DNA of 64,000 nt from Vibrio gangliei (GTDB lineage: Bacteria; Pseudomonadota; Gammaproteobacteria; Enterobacterales; Vibrionaceae), in NCBI RefSeq assembly GCF_026001925.1, contig NZ_AP021869.1, positions 1,488,001 through 1,552,000 of the forward strand, written 5' to 3'. The position numbers were made by a program, and so were the translations under genes. Positions within the stretch are counted from its first letter, which is position 1, and the number at the start of each line of letters is the position of its first letter. This document shows, piece by piece, positions 28,047-36,030 of this stretch. A model generated the notes under the pieces. The model saw only the letters and a program-made list of their open reading frames with translations. It did not search any database and was not told the DNA's origin.

Positions 28047-28073
28047 CCCAAGATACTCATTCACTATCTTGGG
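28047..28073. terminator. Intrinsic terminator of the RadC operon
   Basis: Nine-base arms CCCAAGATA / TATCTTGGG enclose a nine-base loop. T runs follow on both strands (TTTTTC on minus, CTTTT on plus). It ends the minus-strand radC-DUF2787-membrane protein transcript and lies just upstream of the copy-B gene. Confidence 0.85.
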
Positions 28074-28115
28074 CTTTTGGCTAGTAAGGTGTGTATGCAA
28101 AGCGTATGCACCGTC

Positions 28116-28385
28116 TCATTCGTGCTTGGTTTGAATCGGCTCTACGACCATTACCTCTTCTTGATAACAGAGAAATGGATGGCGGTCTTCACGCATGCCC
28201 AACACCGCCATGGTTGAGCCAATCGCAATGGAGGCCATCACCCCGCCTCCACTTAAACGCCCCACAGGACCAAATAAAGGGGATGCGGTCATCAATCCGG
28301 CAATGGTTGTGGTATGAGTGATAACTTGCCCAAGAGTGTTACCCCAATCTGGCTGAGCACTTCTGAGTTGACTGGATGATTTCAT
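28116..28385 (-). CDS. Small membrane protein of the RadC operon
   Basis: The 89-residue product has one or two hydrophobic glycine-rich segments (ITHTTTIAGLMTASPLFGP; GGGVMASIAIGSTMAVLGM, about residues 22-64) and hydrophilic ends, consistent with a small inner-membrane protein. It overlaps the preceding DUF2787 gene by four bases (ATGA), so it is coupled to it. No family is recognised; a holin-like or channel-like role is only a guess. Confidence 0.55.
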   Translation of the reverse strand: MKSSSQLRSAQPDWGNTLGQVITHTTTIAGLMTASPLFGPVGRLSGGGVMASIAIGSTMAVLGMREDRHPFLCYQEEVMVVEPIQTKHE

Positions 28386-28879
28386 AGACGCTCCTTGGGG
28401 TTAGCGCAATACGCGTTATCGTTCACCGTAACCTGGTGGGTGCAGTAACTCCCCATCTCAAGGTAAGAAAGAAAACTGCTCTCCCAAAGCTGGTACATGT
28501 TCAATACTTCTTGATTGCCCTTTATGGGTTCCCATTGAATATGCGGATGCACCAAACAGCGCCCAGATTGACAATCAAAATCCAGGTTACGCTCAAGCTC
28601 AGGATAAACATTACCGATATAAGCAAACGTAGTAATGTAGGCCAGTTGCCAGCTCGAAGATTTGATTGAAGCACGTTGCAGTTGAATTTCAACTGGATGA
28701 AAACCGCCATTCTCGGCGCTGTAACTTTCATCACGAAAATTAAATGTGATGGATTTAGCCTGAAGTAACTCGCTTTCAAAATCAGACGAGGGTTGAACAC
28801 AAGTGACAACGTTATTTAATGCTGTCACTAATGCATCAGATATCGGCAACAACTCAGATTGAATGGATAATGCCTTCAT
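28382..28879 (-). CDS. DUF2787 family protein, copy 2
   Basis: The 165-residue protein is a divergent relative of the 25653-26111 gene: it shares SAENGGFHPVEIQLQRASI, WQLAYITTFAYIG, LDFDCQSGRCLV and LYQLWESSFLSYLEM in the same order. It overlaps radC upstream by four bases (ATGA) and the small membrane protein downstream by four. The tight packing suggests the three products work together. The function of DUF2787 is not known to me. Confidence 0.78.
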   Translation of the reverse strand: MKALSIQSELLPISDALVTALNNVVTCVQPSSDFESELLQAKSITFNFRDESYSAENGGFHPVEIQLQRASIKSSSWQLAYITTFAYIGNVYPELERNLDFDCQSGRCLVHPHIQWEPIKGNQEVLNMYQLWESSFLSYLEMGSYCTHQVTVNDNAYCANPKERL

Positions 28880-29373
28880 ATCTTCCCCCTTTCAGCAAAT
28901 GACACACAACCATTACCCACCACAATATGGTCAAGCAAACGCACATCCACCAGCTCACAAGCGGCCTTAATACGCTCCGTAATGGTGATATCCGCGCTCG
29001 ATGGCTCTGGCTCACCTGAGGGATGATTATGAGCAATGATGAGAGCTGCCGCATTTAGCGCCAGTGCTGCTTTCACCACCTCACGAGGGTAAACCGAAGC
29101 GGCATTAACCGTGCCATAAAATAATTGTTGGTATTCAATTAAACGGTTTTGATTATCCAAGAACATCACCGCAAAAATTTCGCGCTCTTGTTTTGCCAAC
29201 TTGCAGCTTAAAAACTGCTTGGTTACGGAAGGATTGGTGTAGGCATCTTGTCCGATTAACGTCTCGCCAATAACTTCGGCAGCTTTTTCAAGTAGCTCCA
29301 TAGCGGTAATGGGTTTTGGGAAATGATAATAGACCGGCTTATCACCTTGGGTTGGAATAATGAATGTATTCAT
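28876..29373 (-). CDS. radC: RadC family JAB/MPN metalloprotein
   Basis: The 165-residue protein is a short, island-type RadC with the JAMM zinc site HNHPSG...D (H115, H117, D128) inside LIIAHNHPSGEPEPS, and the usual FLDNQNRLIEYQQLFYGTVN block before it. The N-terminal helix-hairpin-helix part of chromosomal RadC is absent. AGGAGA lies eight bases before the ATG. Such RadC copies are frequent in Vibrio islands; despite the name a repair role is not established and a hydrolase role on a protein or nucleic acid adduct is possible. Confidence 0.88.
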   Translation of the reverse strand: MNTFIIPTQGDKPVYYHFPKPITAMELLEKAAEVIGETLIGQDAYTNPSVTKQFLSCKLAKQEREIFAVMFLDNQNRLIEYQQLFYGTVNAASVYPREVVKAALALNAAALIIAHNHPSGEPEPSSADITITERIKAACELVDVRLLDHIVVGNGCVSFAERGKI

Positions 29374-29392
29374 CTAGCGTTCTCCTAAAATG

Positions 29393-29423
29393 AAAAAAGC
29401 CCGCAAGCACAAGGCTCACGGGC
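29393..29423 (-). terminator. Terminator of the TauE operon, in front of radC
   Basis: Five-base GC arms GCCCG / CGGGC (29399-29403 and 29419-29423) with a 15-base interior that can fold further, followed on the minus strand by TTTTTTC. It lies between the TauE/SafE stop codon and the radC start. Confidence 0.7.
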
Positions 29424-29503
29424 AGGTTCATGAGGAGAATATAGATGTGTAGATTTTTGGTTTTAAACCAGAATAAATAAAGTAGCTATAGTCCTGTATC
29501 ATC

Positions 29504-30286
29504 TCAAAATAAAAATTTATAACCAAGTGAAACCATGAGAATACTAAGTGATATCGAAATAGTTCGCTGAATCAATTTCTCACCATACTTCATAGCTGAT
29601 GAGCTCCCGACATGATTACCTAATAAATTCATTGCAACTAAAGGTATCGCTAACATATACAAGACATTACCAGCCATCATGAAAGCGATTAACGCTCCAA
29701 TATTAGAGGAAAAATTAAATAATTTCGATGTGGCTGATGAAGAAACCAAATCAAATCTCAGTAAGTAATGTAAAGCTAAAATCAAAAAACTACCTGTACC
29801 AGGACCAAAAAATCCATCATAAAAGCCAATAACAAATACAGCAATTGGAACGCCAAATAGAATGACGGATGTATTGATTGGTTCTACGTCCTTTACATTA
29901 CTATTTTTCTTTGGAAGGAAAGATAAAATAATTCCGAAGGGGAGCATAAAAAGAATTATTTTCCCTATTGTCTCTGGATCAAAATACAAAATTGCTTGCG
30001 CTCCAGCATACGCACCAACTAAACCTGCGGGGATGCCAGTTGCTACCGCACTCCAAATTACCTTTTTATTTAAAATAAAATTTCGAATTGCAGCTATTGT
30101 TCCTAATGTACTCACCACTTTTTCTTGACCAAGAGCTAATTGAGGCGGTAATCCGGCAAGAATAAAAGAAGGTACTAAGATTAGCCCGCCACCACCAGCC
30201 ACTGAGTCAATAAAACCAGCTGCAAAAGCTGATACCATTAGCGCAATTAATATCAACAATGTAATATCATTACCAAAAATTTCCAT
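29504..30286 (-). CDS. TauE/SafE family membrane exporter
   Basis: The 260-residue protein has about eight hydrophobic segments and the family's duplicated motif near the N terminus (AAGFIDSVAGGGGLILVP) and in the second half (GFYDGFFGPGTGSFL). The family moves sulfite, sulfoacetate or other organic anions across the inner membrane. It is the last gene of a minus-strand set with a dehydrogenase and an oxygenase and follows the dehydrogenase by 20 bases, so it may export or import the product or substrate of those enzymes. The actual solute cannot be read from the sequence. Confidence 0.85.
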   Translation of the reverse strand: MEIFGNDITLLILIALMVSAFAAGFIDSVAGGGGLILVPSFILAGLPPQLALGQEKVVSTLGTIAAIRNFILNKKVIWSAVATGIPAGLVGAYAGAQAILYFDPETIGKIILFMLPFGIILSFLPKKNSNVKDVEPINTSVILFGVPIAVFVIGFYDGFFGPGTGSFLILALHYLLRFDLVSSSATSKLFNFSSNIGALIAFMMAGNVLYMLAIPLVAMNLLGNHVGSSSAMKYGEKLIQRTISISLSILMVSLGYKFLF

Positions 30287-30306
30287 ATTTACATTTCCTG
30301 TTAAAA

Positions 30307-31179
30307 TTATCGATCGTAAATTTTAAATAACGCAGAGGTATCCATACGGCCAAAACCTTTTTGCTGCAAAGATTGGTACTCTCCATCTATTTTCTTTGTT
30401 AACGGGAGCTCTATCTCCATCTTTGTTGCTTCATTTAAACAAATACTGAGATCCTTATGCATCCAATCGATAGCAAAACCAAAATCAAATTTACTTTGGG
30501 ACATAGTGATAGCTCTATTCTCCATTTGCCACGAACCAGCTGCACCATGTCTCAACACATCAACCAACTCGTTAATATCAAGCCCAGCCTTTTGGGCCAG
30601 AAAAAGACCTTCGCTTAATCCATTTAATACACCTGCAATGCAGATTTGATTGACCATTTTACTGCGTTGTCCTTGCCCATTCCCTCCCATTAGAGACAAA
30701 TGCTTAGCATAACTTTTCATTACTGGTGTTACTCGTTCAAAATCATCCTGCTCTCCACCACACATTACCGTTAAAGCAGCATTTTCAGCACCCGCTTGAC
30801 CTCCAGATACAGGGGCATCGATAAATGAAACATTATTTTCCATACACGCTATAGCCAACTCTTCTGCAAGCTCAGCCGATGTTGTTGTATGATCAACAAG
30901 AATAGAGCCTTTCTGCATGCCAGCAAGCACCCCATGTTCTCCATATACCACACTCCTAACGTCGTCATCATTTCCTACGCACAAGAAAACAATGTCAGAG
31001 TTAGTCGCTGCTAATTTAGGTGTTGATAAATATTCACCTTTGTACCGTTCAAGCCATTGCCATGCTTTATTTTCCGTACGATTAAACACTTTAACCTTAT
31101 AACCTTCATCAGAGAGATGACCAGCCATAGGGAATCCCATTACACCTAAGCCTATAAAGGCTACGTTATTTACATTCAT
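30307..31179 (-). CDS. Beta-hydroxyacid dehydrogenase (3-hydroxyisobutyrate dehydrogenase family)
   Basis: The 290-residue enzyme has the N-terminal Rossmann motif GLGVMGFPM (10-18), an arginine after the second strand (NRT, 33-35) that favours NADP, the substrate loop DAPVSGG (121-127) and the catalytic lysine K174 in GQRSKMVNQ. Members oxidise or reduce the beta-hydroxyl of small acids such as 3-hydroxyisobutyrate, tartronate semialdehyde or beta-hydroxy amino acids. It starts 10 bases after the oxygenase stop codon. The placement suggests it acts on the hydroxylated product; the substrate is not determined. Confidence 0.9.
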   Translation of the reverse strand: MNVNNVAFIGLGVMGFPMAGHLSDEGYKVKVFNRTENKAWQWLERYKGEYLSTPKLAATNSDIVFLCVGNDDDVRSVVYGEHGVLAGMQKGSILVDHTTTSAELAEELAIACMENNVSFIDAPVSGGQAGAENAALTVMCGGEQDDFERVTPVMKSYAKHLSLMGGNGQGQRSKMVNQICIAGVLNGLSEGLFLAQKAGLDINELVDVLRHGAAGSWQMENRAITMSQSKFDFGFAIDWMHKDLSICLNEATKMEIELPLTKKIDGEYQSLQQKGFGRMDTSALFKIYDR

Positions 31180-31189
31180 GTTATATCCC

Positions 31190-32212
31190 TCAATCCTTTC
31201 CTATATGCTGAAATTTTGGTGTAGCAGGAACCATACGTTTTAATGTGCTCATCCCAAACATACGAATTAACCAACGATCTGAACCATCAGATCTAGATTT
31301 AAACCCTTCTCGACTATGTAAAAGACGCTGATTTTTAATCACTAATAGGTCACCAGGTTGATAAACCATATAATGCTTTAAGGATTCATTTTGTAACTGT
31401 GCTTCTAGCATAACTAACGCAGCGGCGGCACTTTCTGTAAGTGGCGTTGTATTTTCTTTATCGTAACGGCATAGCATCAAACCATTTTGATCAATAACTA
31501 AGATAGGAAGGCGGCTAGAACGCGATTGCGAAAATGAATCCGGTCTGTTAATACAAAAGTTTGGTTGACATAACTCATTCACCACACCATGACTTAAATA
31601 CCCAATTAAGTCATCCAGTAAGATAAAATTGGATTTAACCTTAAGGTCGGAACGTAAGGCCATTAAAGATAAAAATTCGGGACAGCCACTTCTATCCGTA
31701 ATCCTCTCACAGGCTAATGGTAAGTCAGGATTATCAACATGATGACCAAAGGTAAAAGTAGAACCATGCGACGATTTTTCATTTTGAGCATTTAATGCAG
31801 GTACAACATGCCTAAATAAAAACCCATTATTTTCACTTTGATATGAAACAGGCTCAATTCCTGCCAATTGATATATGCCAATATGTATAGCGCTAGCTAA
31901 AGGAATTTTTGATGGTGGAATATAACCATTATAAGGTGTCGCGCATAAATTATTATCAACAGGTAAGCCTCGAATAATCAAGGCACTACGGGCATTATCT
32001 GATTTAAAGCTTTGAATACTTTGAAGTACATCCTCTTCCAAGCTAAATTTCACTATATTCCCTAGCCACTCTCGTATGTTAAGCCATTCATTATCATCAC
32101 TTATTCGCAGATTACTAAAGGCACTTTTAAGTTTGTTTGCAGCCTCATAGGATACATGCACTTCTTGAACCGCTCTCACCTCATCAAGCATCCCTACTTT
32201 TTTACTTTCCAT
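31190..32212 (-). CDS. Fe(II)/2-oxoglutarate oxygenase, clavaminate synthase/TauD-like
   Basis: The 340-residue protein has the iron facial triad in the order expected: HxD at H158-V-D160 (FGHHVDNPDLP), a distal histidine in NQRLLHSREGF about 45 residues from the C terminus and the 2-oxoglutarate-binding arginine in RWLIRMFG. The LSLMALRSDL block after HxD is typical of the clavaminate synthase-like branch, whose members hydroxylate free amino acids such as arginine or asparagine; TauD proper is shorter and lacks it. First gene of the minus-strand set, divergent from a MocR regulator. Substrate unknown. Confidence 0.82.
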   Translation of the reverse strand: MESKKVGMLDEVRAVQEVHVSYEAANKLKSAFSNLRISDDNEWLNIREWLGNIVKFSLEEDVLQSIQSFKSDNARSALIIRGLPVDNNLCATPYNGYIPPSKIPLASAIHIGIYQLAGIEPVSYQSENNGFLFRHVVPALNAQNEKSSHGSTFTFGHHVDNPDLPLACERITDRSGCPEFLSLMALRSDLKVKSNFILLDDLIGYLSHGVVNELCQPNFCINRPDSFSQSRSSRLPILVIDQNGLMLCRYDKENTTPLTESAAAALVMLEAQLQNESLKHYMVYQPGDLLVIKNQRLLHSREGFKSRSDGSDRWLIRMFGMSTLKRMVPATPKFQHIGKD

Positions 32213-32395
32213 CTAAAAATCCTAAAAAATTATACCAAAAACAAAATGACATACACCAATATCATAACCACAAGGATACAATACGCAATTGAAATATGTC
32301 AATTTGAATTTTTTCCGTTTTATGAAAACAATCAAATAAAAAGGACATATGTTATAATCAAATAAAAACAGACTAATTCAGAGAGGTAGTTGTTG
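32213..32395. promoter_or_regulatory. Divergent promoter region with a direct repeat (MocR site)
   Basis: The 12-base sequence AATCAAATAAAA occurs at 32330-32341 and again at 32356-32367, 26 bases apart in the same orientation. A perfect TATAAT at 32353-32358 touches the second copy, and the -35 position is occupied by the first copy rather than a good hexamer. MocR regulators bind direct repeats and often activate, so this is the probable control site for both directions. Confidence 0.55.
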
Positions 32396-33736
32396 GTGAG
32401 TAATAGTAAATTTATTCGCATTGCAGAAGTTATCGAACAAAAAATTGAGTCCGGTGAATTCCCACCAAGTTCAAAGTTACCAACTCATAGATTGCTTGCT
32501 GAAGATCTGAAAACCACACCTGCAACTGTTGCAAAAGCTTATAAGTTACTCAGTGACAAAGGGTGTTTAGAATCCTTCATTGGTCGCGGCACTTTTGTTC
32601 GAGCCAGCTCAAAGCTTGATAAAGCTATTCAAGCAACCGATCAAGAAACTGATTTTAATTTCTCGATACTTCAACCTTGTTTAGAAAAGAACCTATCAGC
32701 ATTGAAGAGTGCCTATAAACAAGCGGCTGAATTACTGACCCCCTCCGTAATCGGGTATGCAGAACATTCTGGCCACAAGGCACATAGAGAAGCTGGAATA
32801 AAATGGGTTAATAAATACGGCTTAAAAGGTGCAACTGAAGAAAATATACTGTTGACTAATGGTGCACAGCACGCTTTATCTTTAATAATTGAGACTATAA
32901 CCAAGCCTGGTGATACCATTTTAGTCGAACAACTTACCTATCCTGGTATTCTAGCAATAGCAAACTTGTCAAATCGTCGTGTGGTAGGTGTAGAGTTAGA
33001 TGAATATGGCTTATGCCCAAATGCTTTAAGTTCTGCTATCGATGAATATAGCCCGACAATGATAATTACTATTCCTAGCCATCAAAATCCAACTGGCATT
33101 TCAATGCCAGAATCACGAAAAAAAGAGATAGCAAAAATTATCAATGAAAAAAAAATCTGGCTTGTTGAAGATGATATTTACTGCTTCTTAGACGATGAAC
33201 CTGTAGCCCCTATCGCAAACTTTGCTCCAGATTATACTTTTCATATTTCATCTTTATCTAAGGCGATTAGTCCAGCTATGCGCTGTGGATACTTAAAATC
33301 TCCAGATAGTCAAGTAACTGCCCTCAACGCGAGTATCAGAACAAATATTTGGTTAGCATCACCAATTAATTTTATAGTCGCAACTCTACTTATTGAGTCA
33401 GGCGATGCTTTTCAAATAGCTACCCAACAGCGAATAATTGCAAATGAAAGACAAAAGATGGTCAGGGAAATATATCCTTCGATAGAATTCAATTCTTCCG
33501 GCTACCACATCTGGCTACCCTTACCAGAACACTGGCAACCGGATCGATTCGCCATGGAAGCTAAAAGCCGAGGGATCATAATTACCAGTGGTAGCTATTT
33601 TTGCGCAAATAATAAAAGCACAAAATACATACGATTATCCTTAATGTCGATTGGCAGTAAAGAAAGATTAAGAGATGGATTGCATGAGCTACAGAAATTA
33701 TTGCATTCAGATCTAAATAGTTTTTTTCCATACTAA
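32396..33736 (+). CDS. MocR-type regulator (GntR helix-turn-helix fused to aminotransferase)
   Basis: The protein of about 446 residues has a GntR winged helix in the first 75 residues (IEQKIESGEFPPSSKLPTHR; TTPATVAKAYKLL) and a fold-type I aminotransferase domain with the PLP lysine in SLSKAISPAMRCGYL and PSHQNPTGISM. I chose the GTG at 32396, nine bases after GAGAGG; TTG codons at 32390 and 32393 are alternatives. MocR proteins sense amino-type effectors through PLP chemistry. It is divergent from the oxygenase-dehydrogenase-exporter genes and very likely controls them. Confidence 0.9.
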   Translation: MSNSKFIRIAEVIEQKIESGEFPPSSKLPTHRLLAEDLKTTPATVAKAYKLLSDKGCLESFIGRGTFVRASSKLDKAIQATDQETDFNFSILQPCLEKNLSALKSAYKQAAELLTPSVIGYAEHSGHKAHREAGIKWVNKYGLKGATEENILLTNGAQHALSLIIETITKPGDTILVEQLTYPGILAIANLSNRRVVGVELDEYGLCPNALSSAIDEYSPTMIITIPSHQNPTGISMPESRKKEIAKIINEKKIWLVEDDIYCFLDDEPVAPIANFAPDYTFHISSLSKAISPAMRCGYLKSPDSQVTALNASIRTNIWLASPINFIVATLLIESGDAFQIATQQRIIANERQKMVREIYPSIEFNSSGYHIWLPLPEHWQPDRFAMEAKSRGIIITSGSYFCANNKSTKYIRLSLMSIGSKERLRDGLHELQKLLHSDLNSFFPY

Positions 33737-33798
33737 AATGCTCTGAGTTTTAGCGTAACTAGCACTCTTAAAATATTTGAGTGTATATTAGTCAATAC

Positions 33799-33878
33799 AA
33801 GCCAGCACCACACTGGCTTGAATCTCACTAATCACTTTGACCCTACTCTGCCATGATTCTTAAACCCAACCAGAAACT
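33799..33878. repeat. 80-base direct repeat, copy 1 (gene relic)
   Basis: This copy aligns without gaps to 35593-35672 at roughly four bases in five. In copy 2 the repeat covers the last codons of the 128-residue gene plus its terminator. Copy 1 still encodes a related ending (LVGFKNHG against LVEFKSNG) but has no gene attached, so it is a detached 3' end. The hairpin survives, while its T run does not. Confidence 0.7.
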
Positions 33879-33883
33879 TAACT

Positions 33884-34594
33884 TTATGCTTGATAGGCTT
33901 TCGCTAGTTTATCCAAAAATTCATGTAGCTTTTGGTTCATCTCATCATAATCATGATTCAGTAACACTTGGGGCTCATCAACGAAACGGTAGTTTACTGC
34001 CTCGCTGAGATCATCATTTTCGATGAGCAAGGTTACAACTTCTTTAGTCAATTCCATATGACACTGAAAACCAAACACCAAATCGCTATAAGCAACGATC
34101 TGTCGAGGACAGCCTTCACTGTACGCAATGACTTTTGCATCTTGAGTTAGTCCCGGCATATCGTTGTGCCAGTGGCCCACTTCCAGAACGGTGCCAAAAT
34201 GGTCAAACAGTGGATGTGTAATGCCGTCCTTGGTTAGCGTGATGGGGAACTTACCAATTTCACGTTCAGGGCTATGCTCATAGTGAGCACCTAATGCTTC
34301 ACCAATGAGTTGAGAGCCCAAACAAATACCAAGTACGACTTTTCCAGCATCAATCGCTTTTTTAATTACCGCCTGTTCACCTTTGGCATCGAAGTGAGCA
34401 CATTGCTCGATAGTGGTCACAGGATCTTGTGGGCCACCCATGACAATCAGAAAATCGATATCATCTACCTTTTTTGGAAGAGATTGACCAGCATAGACTC
34501 GAGAATAAGTCGTGGTGTAACCGCGAGCTTTAGCCCAGGACTCATAAGCTCCCGGAGCTTCAAAATGTTCATGGATGATAAAGTGAATGTGCAT
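33884..34594 (-). CDS. Class I glutamine amidotransferase-like protein
   Basis: The 236-residue protein is a stand-alone GATase1 domain with nucleophile Cys in GICLGSQ (about residue 95), the catalytic His in FGFQCHMEL and nearby Glu, plus FLIVMGGPQDP near residue 50. It resembles the GMP synthase glutaminase domain but has no synthetase partner nearby, so it may act as a gamma-glutamyl or other amide hydrolase. It diverges from an AraC regulator. The segment carrying both is bounded by an 80-base direct repeat. Confidence 0.85.
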   Translation of the reverse strand: MHIHFIIHEHFEAPGAYESWAKARGYTTTYSRVYAGQSLPKKVDDIDFLIVMGGPQDPVTTIEQCAHFDAKGEQAVIKKAIDAGKVVLGICLGSQLIGEALGAHYEHSPEREIGKFPITLTKDGITHPLFDHFGTVLEVGHWHNDMPGLTQDAKVIAYSEGCPRQIVAYSDLVFGFQCHMELTKEVVTLLIENDDLSEAVNYRFVDEPQVLLNHDYDEMNQKLHEFLDKLAKAYQA

Positions 34595-34700
34595 TATTTG
34601 GCCTTTTGGTTTTTTGCTATCAATTGACTGACGATGTTATATCAAAACCAAATGGCGTAATTTATAATAACTGACAAATAATGTAGATAAGTCGCCAATT

Positions 34701-35471
34701 ATGAAAGCTAACGATTTAATTAGAGATTGTCCGAATACACAATTTATAACGAAAAAGACCATCATGCCTTCTGGTTATATTGATGATTTCCATTTGCATT
34801 CATGGCACCAAATCGTCTTTCCTCGTCAAGGTTTATTACAATCAGATATAGCTAATAGAAGTGCAATAGTCCCTCATAATGGGATGCTCTTTATCCCCGC
34901 CAATACCATTCATAAATCTGTTGCAATTACAGACACACAATTTTTAGCGATTTACCTCAATCCTAACAAGCATGTGCAGTATGGAAGTGAGCCTAAATCT
35001 TGTCAGGTAAACGCTTTCCTAAAAGAGTTGATACTACTTTTATTTGAAAGCGATACGCTCTCACAATCGGAATCCAACTTGGTACATTTGTTGACGGTCT
35101 TACGAGATCAAATCGAGGCAGCAAAAAGTTATGAAATACCACTTCTCATCCCTACGGACAAACGTCTTTTATCTATTTTTCTACAGCTTAAACAGCAACC
35201 TGACATACCGTTTACGTTAAAAGAATGGGCAAAAAAAGTCGGAGCATCTGAGCGCACATTATCCAGATTATGTACGAAAGAGTTCTCTCAATCATTTGCT
35301 CTGTGGCGACAAAATATAAGGCTGGTTTTATCTCTGCCATTATTAAGCTCGAAAATGAGCATACAGGAAATTGCTATGGAGTTGGGATACGCATCTGATT
35401 CATCCTATGTACAGGCTTTTAAAAAGCTGTTCAATCAGACACCAAGAAAATACCGCACTGCAAATCTATAA
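34701..35471 (+). CDS. AraC family regulator with cupin sensor domain
   Basis: The 256-residue protein has an N-terminal cupin-like domain (DDFHLHSWHQIVFPRQG; GMLFIPANTIHKS) and two C-terminal helix-turn-helix motifs (FTLKEWAKKVGASERTLSRLC; MSIQEIAMELGYASDSSYVQAFKKLF), ending RKYR. It diverges from the amidotransferase gene with a 106-base gap and probably regulates it. The effector cannot be seen. Confidence 0.9.
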   Translation: MKANDLIRDCPNTQFITKKTIMPSGYIDDFHLHSWHQIVFPRQGLLQSDIANRSAIVPHNGMLFIPANTIHKSVAITDTQFLAIYLNPNKHVQYGSEPKSCQVNAFLKELILLLFESDTLSQSESNLVHLLTVLRDQIEAAKSYEIPLLIPTDKRLLSIFLQLKQQPDIPFTLKEWAKKVGASERTLSRLCTKEFSQSFALWRQNIRLVLSLPLLSSKMSIQEIAMELGYASDSSYVQAFKKLFNQTPRKYRTANL

Positions 35472-35584
35472 ACGAGTACAGACTCTTTAATACACAGGTG
35501 ACACCACTTTTGGAATTATTTTGGATAAGGGAAATCCACGCGAATAAGCATATGCTCAGATTGGACTCTAAATTATAAAGGGGT

Positions 35585-35613
35585 AAAAAAACAAGCCAGC
35601 GCTACACTGACTT
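35585..35613 (-). terminator. Terminator of the YaaW-like operon
   Basis: Arms AAGTCAG / CTGGCTT with one G-T pair and a seven-base loop are followed on the minus strand by a seven-T run. It lies 28 bases past the stop of the 128-residue gene and forms the outer part of repeat copy 2. Confidence 0.8.
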
Positions 35614-35672
35614 GAATCCTACGAATCACGTTGACCCCACTCAGCCATTACTCTTAAACTCAACCAGCAACT
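35593..35672. repeat. 80-base direct repeat, copy 2
   Basis: This copy includes the terminator and the last 10 codons of the gene at 35641-36027, so it is the parental arrangement. Copy 1 is at 33799-33878 in the same orientation. Confidence 0.7.
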
Positions 35673-36027
35673 GATTATTAACTAAATCTTTGCCGATCTT
35701 ATAATCTGGGTTATAAGTATAAAGGTTGTGATACATGATCCCAGCTATTGCACCAGCACCGACCAACGCTGTTACACCACCAGCAAGGCTTAATCCACAA
35801 GCGGCAACTCGACCAATGGTATAAACACGACAACGCAGCCCTTCAGTTTCAATCGCATGTTCAATACGCTTAGTGGCTTCGAGCATATTCCCACCTAAAG
35901 CAATCACTTCAAATGACTCACCGCTTTTCACCAGGCTAGATAACTTCTCTGGCAACAAATCCTCAAACGTCAGCTTGCGTACTTCTTGTGTAATCTTAGC
36001 TTTGTGCTTTCTTTTAAATAGAGCCAT
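35641..36027 (-). CDS. Small glycine-rich partner of the YaaW-like protein
   Basis: The 128-residue protein starts with a basic stretch (MALFKRKHKAK), has a central alpha/beta part (SFEVIALGGNMLEATKRIEHAIETEG) and a hydrophobic glycine/alanine segment at about 74-97 (LSLAGGVTALVGAGAIAGIM) that could insert in a membrane. It begins three bases after the stop codon of the YaaW-like gene, so the two are one operon. I do not recognise the family. Confidence 0.6.
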   Translation of the reverse strand: MALFKRKHKAKITQEVRKLTFEDLLPEKLSSLVKSGESFEVIALGGNMLEATKRIEHAIETEGLRCRVYTIGRVAACGLSLAGGVTALVGAGAIAGIMYHNLYTYNPDYKIGKDLVNNQLLVEFKSNG

Positions 36028-36030
36028 AAG

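Noticed and set aside
28001..28060. Extension of the WYL-like copy B gene upstream to 28060
   Set aside because: The extra codons run through a perfect terminator hairpin (28047-28073), and two ATG codons just downstream have a good AGGGGAA site.
29504..32212. Taurine catabolism operon (TauD type)
   Set aside because: The oxygenase has the clavaminate-like block and length, and no taurine transporter (tauABC) or aminotransferase enzyme gene is present; only the exporter family name points that way.
33799..33878. Integron attC site
   Set aside because: The hairpin-forming repeat lacks the RYYYAAC/GTTRRRY ends and matches the 3' end of a nearby gene instead.
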